This document shows, in pieces, positions 1 through 8,248 of a DNA stretch of 41,042 nucleotides. The position numbers and the translations under genes are program-made. Location of the stretch: the NCBI GenBank assembly GCA_036556695.1, contig DATBIY010000062.1, forward strand, positions 1 through 41,042, in the 5' to 3' direction. The stretch comes from DASSCW01 sp036556695. GTDB taxonomy: Bacteria; Chloroflexota; Limnocylindria; QHBO01. Below the pieces are notes generated by a model that saw nothing but the letters and a program-made list of their open reading frames with translations, was not told the DNA's origin and did no database searches. The first letter of the stretch is position 1. Each line of letters opens with the position of its first letter.

Positions 1-1052
1 AGGGCCACGAACAGCGGGAAGAGGGTGAGCGCGTAGCGCGGCGTCGACAGCAGGAACGACGTCGACACGAACAGCAGCAGGTTGCCCGCCATCCAGGCGA
101 ACCACGACGGCCGGAAGCGGAACGCGGCGACCACGGTGCCACCCAGGCCAATCCCCACGAACAGCAGCTCCATGGCGCCGTACATCAGCCTGTCGTCGAA
201 CTCCGAGGATCTGAACCAGCCGATGGCGCCGCTGATGGCATCCACCGGCGAGGCCAGCGACTTGAACCAGTGGTCGTGCTGCACGACCAGGAACTGGAAC
301 GGCGTGCCGTAGATGACGTAGTTCAGCGCCAGGTAGACGCCGAATCCCACCCCCACCAGCCCGATCGCCAGCCACTCCCATCGGAACCGCCGCGAGTCCG
401 CCGGCGCCATGTACCACTGGGTGGCCGCCTCCACCGGCAGGGCCAGCAGCAGCACCAGTCCGTTGATGCGGGTCAGTGCCGCCAACCCGCCCAGCGCGCC
501 GGCCAGCCACCAGCGCTGCGTGCGCGCGGCCAGGAATGAGCCGACCACCAGCGCCAGGAACAGCGCCTCGGTGTACCCGATATGCAGGAAGTAGGCGGTT
601 GGGAAGATCAGCAGGAACCAGGTCGCGCGCAGGGCGACGTCGGGCGACTCGTCGTGCTTCACCAGCCGATGGAACAGCGGCGCCAGCACCACGGACGCGA
701 GCCCCGCCACGATGAACGCGCTGAGCACCGGGTTGTGGATCACGGCGTTGACCACGGCACCGAGCCACGGAAAGAGGGGATAGAAAACGATGTACAGCGG
801 CAGGTCTCCCGGGTAGACCTGCCGGTAGCCGTAGTCGTTGGTGAGGTTGCCCGGATCGAACTCGCGGTAGCCGTAGACGATGAGATCGGTGTAGTGCGGC
901 GCATCCCATCGGTCCCACAGGTGGAGCGCCGGGAAGTCGACGCTGCTGCCGTGCACCAGCTGCCAGGCGATGACGCCCAGCAGCAGCACGCCGAGTTTCA
1001 GGCCCAGCGTGAGGAGGGTGAGCAGGCGCTCGTTGTCGTCCAGGCGCGGCAT
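1..1052 (-). CDS. PIG-V/COG5542-like mannosyltransferase, membrane protein (3' end outside window)
   Basis: Partial gene: 350 codons are visible and no stop is reached before the window edge. The translation is a polytopic membrane protein. It opens with a hydrophobic segment at residues 10-30, followed by WDRWDAPHY in the first extracytoplasmic loop, then FPTAYFLHIGYTEALF and LAALTRINGL. These are hallmarks of the PIG-V / COG5542 family of GT-C fold polyprenyl-phosphate-dependent mannosyltransferases. The aspartates of the WDRWD loop would be the catalytic acidic residues by analogy with GT-C enzymes. Likely role: transfer of a mannose or other sugar to a lipid or protein on the outer face of the cytoplasmic membrane; the acceptor cannot be inferred. 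The ATG at 1052 was chosen because a TACACT -10 box on the minus strand (1063-1068) lies 10 nt upstream, suggesting a leaderless transcript divergent from the tRNA. Confidence 0.8.
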   Translation of the reverse strand, partial: MPRLDDNERLLTLLTLGLKLGVLLLGVIAWQLVHGSSVDFPALHLWDRWDAPHYTDLIVYGYREFDPGNLTNDYGYRQVYPGDLPLYIVFYPLFPWLGAVVNAVIHNPVLSAFIVAGLASVVLAPLFHRLVKHDESPDVALRATWFLLIFPTAYFLHIGYTEALFLALVVGSFLAARTQRWWLAGALGGLAALTRINGLVLLLALPVEAATQWYMAPADSRRFRWEWLAIGLVGVGFGVYLALNYVIYGTPFQFLVVQHDHWFKSLASPVDAISGAIGWFRSSEFDDRLMYGAMELLFVGIGLGGTVVAAFRFRPSWFAWMAGNLLLFVSTSFLLSTPRYALTLFPLFVA

Positions 1053-1062
1053 CTGGTGGCGC

Positions 1063-1068
1063 AGTGTA
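1063..1068 (-). promoter_or_regulatory. -10 box of the mannosyltransferase-like gene
   Basis: On the minus strand this reads TACACT and ends 10 nt before the ATG at 1052. The same hexamer and spacing recur before the corA-like gene at 31212. No clear -35 is visible. Confidence 0.45.
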
Positions 1069-1082
1069 GGTGAGGCCGATGG

Positions 1083-1112
1083 TTGGACCCCCGCTCACCC
1101 GGCTGCTAGACT
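1083..1112 (+). promoter_or_regulatory. Promoter of tRNA-Pro
   Basis: A TTGGAC -35 (1083-1088) and a TAGACT -10 (1107-1112) are separated by 18 bp. The expected transcription start is about 7-9 nt upstream of the mature tRNA 5' end. Confidence 0.5.
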
Positions 1113-1127
1113 CGGGCCTCCCTCGGT

Positions 1128-1204
<77 letters not shown>

Positions 1205-1222
1205 CTTCCACCTGCTGCAACG

Positions 1223-3250
1223 TCAGGCGTGGTACGGCACGTCGGCGACGATGGTGTTCGGCCGGAAGAACAGCCGCAGCTTCAGCCGCAGCGCGGTCTG
1301 GTTGTGCAGGAGGTTGTCCCACCAGTGCCGCGGCACCACCTCAGAGAGCACCACCAGCAGGCGGCGATCAGGATCCTGGCGCTGGACAGCGTCCAGGTAG
1401 CGCAGCAGCGGGCCGATCAGCGCCCGGTACGGCGACTCGACGATCACAAGCTCAGCCCCAGCGCCCAGCCGCGACCACTGCTCGCGCAGTACCTCCGCTG
1501 ACGACGCGTCGTTGGTGATGTGCACCGCCAGCGCATCCATGGAGATGGAGCGCGCGAAGGCGAGGGCGTCGATGGAGGGCTGATCCAGGCGTGCCACCGG
1601 CACGATCACCAGGGGCGGCCGCGCCGGCGCGCCGACAATCGCCGAGCGCGGTGCGATGGCGCGCTCCAGCCGCTGGTAGTGGACATGGATGGCCCACATC
1701 AGGGCCACCAGCAGCGGGACCATGATCATCACGAGCCACGCCCCGCCGGTGAACTTGCTGACCGCCACGATCCCCACGATGGCGCCCGTGGTTACCGCGC
1801 CAAGGCCGTTGATGACCAGGCCACGCCGCCAGCCCGGCTCGCGACGGTGCCACCAGCGTCGCACCATCCCGCTCTGCGAGAGCGTGAATGCCACGAACAC
1901 GCCAAGGGTGTAGAGCGGGATCAGCGCGGTGACGCTCGCCTCGAAGTACCACAGCAGCAGGATCGCGATCCCGGCCAAGGCCACGATGCCGGTGGTGAAC
2001 GCCAGCCGATCGCCGCGGAAGCCGAACTGGCGCGGCATGAACCCGTCGCGGGCCAAGAACGAGGACAGTCGCGGGAAGTCTGCGAAGCTCGTATTTGCGG
2101 CCAGGGTAAGCAGCAGGGCAGTCGATACCTGCACGAGCACCAGGTATGGTCCGTCGCCGGTCAAGTGGCGGGTGAGCACGCTCAGCACCGTCTGGCCCTC
2201 GCTGGGGTCGGGCACGATGCCCAGGATGCCGACGAGCAGGCTGATGCCGATGAACAGTGTGCCGAACAGGATCGCCGCCCAGGTCAGGGTCGTCCGCGCA
2301 TTGCGCCACTCGGGTGGCTTGAAGGCTGGTACGCCGTCGGAGATCGCCTCGACGCCCGTCAGGGCGACGGCGCCTGACGAGAAGGCCCGAAGGACTGTGA
2401 GCAGTCCCAACGCGCCAAGGGTCCCCTCCGACTCAGCCGCCAGCCACGCGGGCGGCGGGGTGTACGGCGGGATGAACCCGGCAGCCAGGCCGATGAGCCC
2501 GAAGCCAATCATGCCCAGCACCACCACCAGGTAGAGGTAGGTCGGCGCCATGAAGATCGTGCCGGACTCGCGGACGCCACGCAGGTTGCCGAGCGTCAGG
2601 AGCACCACGATGCCGATTGCGATCGGCACCCTGTGTGGAATGAGGTCCGGCACGATCGAGGTGATGGCCGCCACGCCGGCAGAGACCGACACTGCCACGG
2701 TAAGCGTGTAGTCGATCAACAGCGCCGCAGCCGCCACGAGCCCGGCCGGCGCGCCCAGGTTGTCGGACGCCACGATGTAGCTCGACGCGCCGTTCGGATA
2801 CGCGCGGATGGTCTGGCGGTACGACGTGGCCACGATGGCCAGCACCAGGGCAATGACCAGCGTAAGCGGCATGATCAGGCTGAATGCGCCCAGACCCGCC
2901 ACCACCAGGACCCGCATCATCTCCTCGGTGGCATAGGCCGATGAGCTGATGTTGTCGCTGCTGAACACGGCCAGCGCCTTGACCTTGGTCAGGCGCTCGT
3001 GCTCCTCGCGTTCGCTGGAGATGGGCTTGCCGATCAGCCAGGAGCGGGCGGTGGCGACCGTTCGCCGCCACCCGCTGTCGACGACCAGCGTCTCGGTGGT
3101 CGCCACCAGCTGGCCTTCGTGCCCGCGCTCGAAGTCCGATTCGAATGGCCTGACAATGCGGACATAGGCATCGCCCGGGCGCTTGCCGCGCCGGCGCTCG
3201 CGCAGTTCGAGGTGTGGATCGATCCGGTTCTGGGCCCCTCCTCGGTCCAT
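1223..3250 (-). CDS. kimA: KimA-type potassium importer (APC superfamily, cytosolic C-terminal domain)
   Basis: 675 aa. Residues from about 80 match the KimA (YdaO) family of APC-fold K+/H+ symporters. Family blocks are KVKALAVFSSDNISSSAYATE in TM1, SYRQTIRAYPNGASSY, IDYTLTVAVSVSAGVAAITS, LRAFSSGAVALTGVEAIS and LIPLYTLGVFVAFTLSQSGM, with about 12 membrane segments in all. The C-terminal 130 residues form a soluble alpha/beta domain like the USP-like domain of KimA, which binds c-di-AMP in Bacillus. The first 80 residues are a hydrophilic extension. The ATG at 3250 lies 7 nt after the stop of the upstream 97-aa gene, and a longer reading frame would overlap that gene. It is the last gene of an apparent operon beginning with a Kdp-like two-component system, which supports K+ uptake as the function. 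Whether it is controlled by c-di-AMP is inference from the family. An alternative is a general amino-acid permease. Confidence 0.82.
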   Translation of the reverse strand: MDRGGAQNRIDPHLELRERRRGKRPGDAYVRIVRPFESDFERGHEGQLVATTETLVVDSGWRRTVATARSWLIGKPISSEREEHERLTKVKALAVFSSDNISSSAYATEEMMRVLVVAGLGAFSLIMPLTLVIALVLAIVATSYRQTIRAYPNGASSYIVASDNLGAPAGLVAAAALLIDYTLTVAVSVSAGVAAITSIVPDLIPHRVPIAIGIVVLLTLGNLRGVRESGTIFMAPTYLYLVVVLGMIGFGLIGLAAGFIPPYTPPPAWLAAESEGTLGALGLLTVLRAFSSGAVALTGVEAISDGVPAFKPPEWRNARTTLTWAAILFGTLFIGISLLVGILGIVPDPSEGQTVLSVLTRHLTGDGPYLVLVQVSTALLLTLAANTSFADFPRLSSFLARDGFMPRQFGFRGDRLAFTTGIVALAGIAILLLWYFEASVTALIPLYTLGVFVAFTLSQSGMVRRWWHRREPGWRRGLVINGLGAVTTGAIVGIVAVSKFTGGAWLVMIMVPLLVALMWAIHVHYQRLERAIAPRSAIVGAPARPPLVIVPVARLDQPSIDALAFARSISMDALAVHITNDASSAEVLREQWSRLGAGAELVIVESPYRALIGPLLRYLDAVQRQDPDRRLLVVLSEVVPRHWWDNLLHNQTALRLKLRLFFRPNTIVADVPYHA

Positions 3251-3257
3251 CAGCGCC

Positions 3258-3551
3258 TCATCCGGCTTCCGGCGTGGGCGAAGGGCCACGCGAGCCGCCG
3301 CGCTTGAATTGCACGACGAAGCGCCGACCCTCGACGCTGACCACCACCGACAGGCCGTAATCGGCGGCCAGCCGCTGTGCGACCGCCAGGACAGAGAGCT
3401 TGGGATCATCGGTGTCGGGCAGGACGCCGGACACGCTGACCGAGCTCACTCCGCCGCCGGCGGCGGCCAGCATGGTGCAGGCCGCGCGCAGCGAGCTGAT
3501 GGTGTGTGCCGCGGCCCCCTCGGCGATGGTGAGCACGGTCGGATGCTGCAC
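3258..3551 (-). CDS. Small protein of unknown function (97 aa) between kdpE-like and kimA-like genes
   Basis: 97 aa from a GTG start. I do not recognise the family. The sequence has an amphipathic N-terminal half (AEGAAAHTISSLRAACTMLA) and a C-terminal stretch of alternating beta-like character (GLSVVVSVEGRRFVVQFKRG), then a short proline-rich tail. There is no signal peptide or membrane segment, so it is probably cytosolic. It starts 54 nt after the response-regulator stop and ends 7 nt before the kimA-like start, so it is almost certainly co-transcribed with them. A small ligand-binding or regulatory accessory of the transporter is possible but unproven. Confidence 0.6.
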   Translation of the reverse strand: MQHPTVLTIAEGAAAHTISSLRAACTMLAAAGGGVSSVSVSGVLPDTDDPKLSVLAVAQRLAADYGLSVVVSVEGRRFVVQFKRGGSRGPSPTPEAG

Positions 3552-3605
3552 CCGGCGTGCTCAATGGCGTGTCAACGAGCCAGGCGAGCGATCCTCAACA
3601 TCGAC

Positions 3606-4328
3606 TCAATTTTCAGTGGCGTCCGGCTCGAGCTCCAGCAGCCGATAGCCAACGCCGGGCTCAGTCCGCAGGTGGCGCGGATTGGCCGCGTCCCGCTCGA
3701 GCTTCTTGCGCAGGCGCGCCATGTAGACGTGCAGGTAGTGGTCCTCCGATCCGTACTCCGGACCCCAGACCCGCTGGAGCAGAGAGCGGTCGGTCACGAC
3801 CCGACCGGCCGAGGCGATCAGCGCTCCGAGCAAGGCGTATTCGGTCGGCGTGAGGTGGACCAGCTCCCCTGCGACGCGTACCTCCCGGTGCTCCAGGTCG
3901 ACCGCGAGATCGCCGCTGCGAAAGACGGAGTCCGGGCTCGTGGCGGATCCGGCCGCGTGCCGGAGCGCCACACGAACCCGGGCCAGGAGCTCGTCGACGC
4001 CGAAGGGTTTGGTGAGATAGTCGTCGGCCCCCAGCTCGAGGGCACGAACCTTGTCGGCCTCGGCGCCCCGCACGGAGAGCACGATGATCGGAATGCTCGA
4101 TCTGCGCCGCAGGCTGACGATGACGTCGTCGCCGGTCATGTCGGGCAGCACCATGTCGAGCAGCAGCAGATCGGGCCGGAACCGGGGCTCGATCTCGATG
4201 GCCTGCTGTCCCGACTCGACGCCATGCACCTCGAAACCATGCCCGGCCAGGTTGGCCTCCACCGCCCGGCGCAGGGCGGGCTCATCGTCGACGACCAGGA
4301 CTCTCGCGCCGCCACCGCGCACGCTCAT
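3606..4328 (-). CDS. kdpE: KdpE-like OmpR-family response regulator
   Basis: 240 aa. The receiver domain (residues 8-120) carries acidic D14/D15, phospho-acceptor D58 (LLLLDMVLPD), switch S85 and K107 (DYLTKPFG). The winged-helix output domain is at 135-232, ending LRTEPGVGYRLL as in KdpE. Its length matches KdpE (about 225-240 aa). The ATG overlaps the stop of the upstream sensor kinase (ATGA, 4325-4328), which indicates translational coupling with its partner. In other bacteria KdpE activates kdpFABC. Here no kdp ATPase genes are present and the next transporter gene downstream is kimA-like, so the likely target is this operon or K+ import generally. Confidence 0.85.
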   Translation of the reverse strand: MSVRGGGARVLVVDDEPALRRAVEANLAGHGFEVHGVESGQQAIEIEPRFRPDLLLLDMVLPDMTGDDVIVSLRRRSSIPIIVLSVRGAEADKVRALELGADDYLTKPFGVDELLARVRVALRHAAGSATSPDSVFRSGDLAVDLEHREVRVAGELVHLTPTEYALLGALIASAGRVVTDRSLLQRVWGPEYGSEDHYLHVYMARLRKKLERDAANPRHLRTEPGVGYRLLELEPDATEN

Positions 4329-5848
4329 GCGGTGGTGACCGGAATCTCGAACGTGAACCTGGCGCCGCCCCCCGGGATGTTCTCCGCCCAGATCCGGCCT
4401 TCGTGCGCCTCCACCAGGCCGCGGGCCACCGCCAGCCCCAGCCCGCTGCCGCCGCGCCGGAGACTGGTGCCACGGAAGAATGGGTCGAAGAGTCGTGGCA
4501 TGGCCCCGTCGCTGATGCCGGAGCCGCGGTCCGCCACACTGACCTGCAGCGCGCCGTCGCGGATGGAGGCGGCGACGCGAATCTCGGCATCCGCGGGCGA
4601 GTACTTGGCGGCGTTCTCGATGAGGTTGGTCAGCACCTGGTCGATCTCCGAATAGTCCAGCTGGACCGGTGGGAGCTCGTCGGGAAGTTCGAGGGTCAGG
4701 GGATGGGGCTCGACGACCGCCCGCAGCCGGCTCGCCACCTCGCTGATCAGCTCCGTCGGCTCGTACCAGCCGCGATCCGGCTGGAGGGCGCCACTTTCCA
4801 GGCGCGACAGGTCCAGCAGATTGCCAACGATCCGGTCGAGGCGACTGGCCTCCCCTTCGATGGCCGCCGCGAACTCACGCTCCTGATCCGCCGTCCACCC
4901 GACATCCCGCTGCTGGAGGCTGCCGGCGGAGGCCAGAATCGAGGCGAGCGGGGTGCGGAGGTCGTGCGAGACCGCATCGAGCAGCGCGGACTTCACCTGG
5001 TCCGCCCGGCGTAGCACCTCGGCCTCATTCGCTTCTTCCCGCAGCCTGCCACGCTCGACGGAGCCCCACAGCTGCGAGGACACGGCCTCGAGCAGCCGAA
5101 CGGATGCCGATTCCAGCGCGGCCCCGGAGCGTGCGGCAAGGACAATCTCGCCGGCCTCTTCGCGCGAGGCACGCACCGGCACCTGCATGAGACGCATGCG
5201 ATCTGCCGCTCGCCCCTGGCCATGGGGATGTCGGACCCGCACCCAGCGGCCATCGGCGGGGTGCAGCACATCGGCAGCCCCTCCCGTCATCGCCGTATTC
5301 ATCGCCTCGAGATCTGAACCTGATCCTGCTGACGCGCTGGCCAGCACGCCGCCGCCAGGCCCACGAACCGTGATCCGCACGCCAAGCAGATCGAGCTCCG
5401 AACGCAGATGCTCGGCGACGGAGCCGAGCGCCGGATCGACGTCCGGCTCGCTCATGAGGCGCGCCACCTCGTACAGCATGCGTGCCTCTCGAGCGTGCGC
5501 CTCCGCCTCCTCGGCTCGCCGCTCCAGGTCGGCCGCCACCTGGCCGGTGATGACTGCGGCCAGCAGCAGGAGGAGCAGGGTAACCCACTCTTCGGGGTTG
5601 GCGACCGTCAGGCTGAAGCGTGGTTCCACCAAGAAGAAGTTGGACGCCAGGAAGGCGCTGATCGCAGCCGTCACAGCGGGCCCGCGCCCCAGCGCGACGG
5701 CCGCAAGCAGCACAACCACCAGGTGCAGCATCGACGCGTTCGCCAGGTGGAGGGCGCCGAGTGTTGTGATCAGTGCAGTGACAGCGGCCACGCCCAGCAG
5801 AGCAAAGCCGTATCGCGCAAACGCCGGAAGCCGTCGCGCCGCCTCCAC
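4325..5848 (-). CDS. KdpD-like sensor histidine kinase lacking the N-terminal KdpD domains
   Basis: 507 aa from a GTG. The N-terminus has four closely packed membrane segments within residues 10-105 in the DUF4118/KdpD arrangement (GRGPAVTAAISAFLASNFFLV). A coiled linker and a GAF-like region (about 120-270) follow. The HisKA domain has SHDLRTPLASI with phospho-acceptor H295, and the HATPase_c domain has N (LIENAAKYSP), G1 (DRGSGIS) and G2 (GGSGLGLAVARGL) boxes. Full-length KdpD is about 900 aa with an N-terminal KdpD domain and a USP domain, and both are absent here. Longer reading frames run antisense through the cold-shock gene and are rejected. The GTG at 5848 is favoured because TAGCAT (minus strand, 5856-5861) sits 7 nt upstream. 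Partner of the overlapping response regulator. Confidence 0.83.
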   Translation of the reverse strand: MEAARRLPAFARYGFALLGVAAVTALITTLGALHLANASMLHLVVVLLAAVALGRGPAVTAAISAFLASNFFLVEPRFSLTVANPEEWVTLLLLLLAAVITGQVAADLERRAEEAEAHAREARMLYEVARLMSEPDVDPALGSVAEHLRSELDLLGVRITVRGPGGGVLASASAGSGSDLEAMNTAMTGGAADVLHPADGRWVRVRHPHGQGRAADRMRLMQVPVRASREEAGEIVLAARSGAALESASVRLLEAVSSQLWGSVERGRLREEANEAEVLRRADQVKSALLDAVSHDLRTPLASILASAGSLQQRDVGWTADQEREFAAAIEGEASRLDRIVGNLLDLSRLESGALQPDRGWYEPTELISEVASRLRAVVEPHPLTLELPDELPPVQLDYSEIDQVLTNLIENAAKYSPADAEIRVAASIRDGALQVSVADRGSGISDGAMPRLFDPFFRGTSLRRGGSGLGLAVARGLVEAHEGRIWAENIPGGGARFTFEIPVTTA

Positions 5849-5885
5849 GCTGCGGATGCTAGCGACCCACGTTCTCAGAAACCTG

Positions 5886-5918
5886 AAACGGCGCCCGGCC
5901 GGAGGCCGAGCGCCGTTT
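5886..5918. terminator. Hairpin between cold-shock gene and sensor kinase gene
   Basis: A perfect 9-bp outer stem (AAACGGCGC / GCGCCGTTT) has an additional internal CGGCC/GGCCG pairing. The A/T ends of the stem make it usable as a terminator in either direction. It follows the cold-shock gene stop on the minus strand and would insulate the kinase operon, whose start is only 38 nt further on. Confidence 0.7.
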
Positions 5919-5930
5919 CGAAGCCTTGGA

Positions 5931-6134
5931 TCAGGCGGCCTGCACCTGCACGGCGCGAGGTCCCTTGGGGTTCGACTCCACCTCGAAGCTGACCGACTCG
6001 CCGCCGACCAGGCGATCGAAGTCGAGCGAGGGCGCAAGCCCATCGCGGTGGAAGAAGTACTCCTTGCCGTCCTCGCCGACGATGAAGCCGAAGCCCCGGT
6101 CGGAGATGACGCGCTTGACGGTCCCGGTGGCCAC
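5931..6134 (-). CDS. csp: Cold shock domain protein
   Basis: 67 aa, the size of bacterial CspA-like proteins. It has the single CSD OB-fold with RNP1-like GFGFI and RNP2-like EYFFHRD, and the C-terminal PKGPRAVQV strand. It binds single-stranded RNA/DNA and acts as an RNA chaperone in the cytoplasm. The GTG at 6134 is preceded by AGGAGG with a 6-7 nt gap, which fixes the start; the frame upstream of it is not coding. It lies 148 nt downstream of the adenylate cyclase gene on the same strand and is followed by a strong hairpin, so it is probably its own unit. Confidence 0.93.
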   Translation of the reverse strand: MATGTVKRVISDRGFGFIVGEDGKEYFFHRDGLAPSLDFDRLVGGESVSFEVESNPKGPRAVQVQAA

Positions 6135-6282
6135 ATTAGCCTCCTGGCTCTTCTCGAACTGTATTCCGGCGCGGGGCCGGTCCGAGAAGAACCAACGACC
6201 AGGCGCAGACTGCCGGCTGCCGGCAGGACCCGAGCCTACCACGTTGGCCGCGCGGGCTTTGGCAGCGGCGCGGCGGCGAGCG

Positions 6283-7680
6283 CTAGGAGGCTGCCCGTAT
6301 GGAAGCGGAGCCGGCGGCTGCGTTCGCTGCGCTCTCGGCAGTGGCCTGGAAAGCCGGGGCAGCCGGCTCGGCGGCCGTGGGCACCTGCATGCTGACGCCT
6401 GGATCGGCTACGGTGGCCGGCGCGGGGTCGGGCTGGAGCAGCGTCACAGGTCGCACCGCCGTCGGGTTCAGGAGGAAGGTGCGCAGCTCGCCCTTGCCCT
6501 TGACCTCGAGCCGGCGCTCGACCCACGGCAGCGCGTCGCCCAGCAGCCGCCGGGTCGACTCGGCGACCTGGATGTTGCCGGGAATGCCCTGCGACTCCAT
6601 GCGGCTGGCCATGTTTACGGTGTCGCCCCACATGTCGTAGGTGTAGCGATGCTCGCCGATGACGCCGGCGGTGATGGCACCCGACGCAATGCCGATGCGC
6701 ACCCGCAGGTCACGGCGGCGCAGGCCGCCCAGCAGGGACACCGCGTGCTGCATCTCGACGGCCGCGGCAACCGCCGCGGCGGCATGCTGCTCCATCGGCC
6801 TTGGCGCACCCGCCACCGCGATATACGCGTCACCCGTGGTCTTGATCTTCTCGAGCCCGTGGCGGGAGACGACCCGGTCGAACGCCGAGAACAGCTGGTT
6901 GAGGACGAGCAGCAGGTCGTCGGCGGTCATGTTGCCGGCCATGCGGGTGAAGCCCACCACGTCGGCGAACAGGACGCTGACCGATTCGTGCTTCTCGGCG
7001 ATCATCCGCTCGCCGTCCGCCAGCCGCTCGGCGATGCCGCCGGGCAGCATCTCGTGCAGCAGGTGGCGCGTCTCCAGCTGTGCCCGCAGCCGCTGACCGT
7101 CTACGTAGCGGATCAGTAGCAGGGTGATCAGCGACGGGCCGAGCACGTTGTAGGCGAACAGCCAGCTCGGCGCCTCGGACCAGCTTGGCGGCAGAAACTC
7201 GACGACCAGCGGGTCAAGTGCCAGGGCGGCTACCACCAGCGCAGCGAAGATGCCGAACCAGTGCAGGCTGCTGGTGCGGTCGAAGTACAGGACGGCCGAC
7301 ACCGGCGCGACCAGGCCCCAGATCAGGCTGGCGCCACCGCCGGTCATCCCGCCCAGCGCGAGGTGGCCCAGCACGACGTAGGTCAACCCCACGGTGAGCA
7401 GGACGCGGACCATGGGCATGAAGGCCTTCGTGCGCGACAGCGCATAGAGGGTCAGCGGCATGGCCAGCGCGAAGTAGATCGAAGCGGCGGTCAGCAGGCC
7501 CCGCCCGATGATCAGGCCGATGGCCGCCCACAGCAGCGCAGCCGGGATCAGGCCGAGGACGGTGATCGCCAGCGCATGCTTGCGAACGCGCAGGTCCTCG
7601 TCGTCGCCCTGATGGTCGCCGACCGCCGCGATGCGGTCGATCCAGTCGCGCAGCTTGTCGTACGGCGTTGCCAGGTCCAT
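6283..7680 (-). CDS. Class III adenylate cyclase with N-terminal membrane domain
   Basis: 465 aa. About six membrane segments (residues 30-195) are followed by a helical linker (YVDGQRLRAQLETRHLLHEMLP) and a class III nucleotidyl cyclase domain at about 225-400. Metal-binding aspartates lie in LFADVVGFT and TTGDAY. The substrate-specifying Lys (KIKTTGD) and Asp (YDMWGDTVNMASRM) are the adenylate-cyclase type, so cAMP rather than cGMP is predicted. The last 70 residues are an Ala/Pro-rich low-complexity tail. I chose the ATG at 7680 because TATCGT lies 7 nt upstream; an ATG at 7731 would add 17 residues. No cAMP receptor or effector gene is visible in the window. Confidence 0.88.
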   Translation of the reverse strand: MDLATPYDKLRDWIDRIAAVGDHQGDDEDLRVRKHALAITVLGLIPAALLWAAIGLIIGRGLLTAASIYFALAMPLTLYALSRTKAFMPMVRVLLTVGLTYVVLGHLALGGMTGGGASLIWGLVAPVSAVLYFDRTSSLHWFGIFAALVVAALALDPLVVEFLPPSWSEAPSWLFAYNVLGPSLITLLLIRYVDGQRLRAQLETRHLLHEMLPGGIAERLADGERMIAEKHESVSVLFADVVGFTRMAGNMTADDLLLVLNQLFSAFDRVVSRHGLEKIKTTGDAYIAVAGAPRPMEQHAAAAVAAAVEMQHAVSLLGGLRRRDLRVRIGIASGAITAGVIGEHRYTYDMWGDTVNMASRMESQGIPGNIQVAESTRRLLGDALPWVERRLEVKGKGELRTFLLNPTAVRPVTLLQPDPAPATVADPGVSMQVPTAAEPAAPAFQATAESAANAAAGSASIRAAS

Positions 7681-7783
7681 CAGCCGAACGATACGCACTG
7701 GCCGCAAGGTCGGCGAGCGACGAAGGGTCATGCCGGCCTACGTCATTCGTCGCCCCTCACCAGGAGTGCCTTCGGCGGGCATG

Positions 7784-7815
7784 AAAAAGGGGCGCGCCGT
7801 CGAGCGACACGCCCC
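7784..7815 (-). terminator. Intrinsic terminator of the GlsB/YeaQ-like gene
   Basis: On the minus strand a GC-rich hairpin (GGGGCG...CGCCCC with an inner TGTCG/CGACG pairing) is followed by five T residues, 14 nt after the stop of the 93-aa gene. It is the clearest rho-independent terminator in the window. Confidence 0.85.
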
Positions 7816-7828
7816 GCCCCCTGTGCAA

Positions 7829-8110
7829 TCAGATGGGCCCGCTGCCTGTTCGGCTCCGCCCGGTGACCATGTTCACCACGATGACCACCACCACGGCGCC
7901 GATGATGGCGGTGAGCAGCGACGAGATGTCGAGCACGCCGTCCATCGGGTCCTCATTGGTGATCAGGGTGACGACCCAGCCGCCGATCAGAGCGCCGACG
8001 ATGCCGAGCACGATGTGGCCGATGACGCCCATGCCCTCGTCGCCCTTCACCAGCAGTCCGGCGACCCAGCCAGCGATGGCCCCCAAGATGATCCATCCAA
8101 GAATTGTCAT
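7829..8110 (-). CDS. GlsB/YeaQ/YmgE family stress-response membrane protein
   Basis: 93 aa with three hydrophobic helices separated by short glycine-rich loops (GWIILGAIAGWVAGLLVKG, IVLGIVGALIGGW, LLTAIIGAVVVVIVVNMV). This is the transglycosylase-associated protein family, induced by general stress in several bacteria. The biochemical role of the family is unknown. The ATG has a strong AGGAGG 6 nt upstream, and a terminator follows. It is divergent from the hemerythrin gene with 138 nt between starts. Confidence 0.9.
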   Translation of the reverse strand: MTILGWIILGAIAGWVAGLLVKGDEGMGVIGHIVLGIVGALIGGWVVTLITNEDPMDGVLDISSLLTAIIGAVVVVIVVNMVTGRSRTGSGPI

Positions 8111-8248
8111 CCACTTCCTCCTTCGTCGCGTGGTGCGACGTCTTCAACCTCGCGATTTGCAAGTCGCGGGCCAAGCCCGGGTTGAGGAACGAATCCTGCA
8201 ATCGCGATGCGTTGACAACCCGTCACCGCCTGCTCGAGGAGGACTTCC

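Noticed and set aside
3251..3409. Longer start for the KimA-like gene
   Set aside because: It overlaps the 97-aa gene in another frame and adds 53 residues of non-conserved, Trp/Arg/Ser-rich sequence.
5849..6136. N-terminal extension of the sensor kinase frame
   Set aside because: It runs through the hairpin and antisense to the cold shock gene. The composition is Ser/Arg-rich shadow, and the membrane domain begins after the GTG at 5848.
8212..8217. TTGACA before the hemerythrin gene as part of a full promoter
   Set aside because: No -10-like box occurs at 16-19 bp; that position is occupied by the Shine-Dalgarno region.
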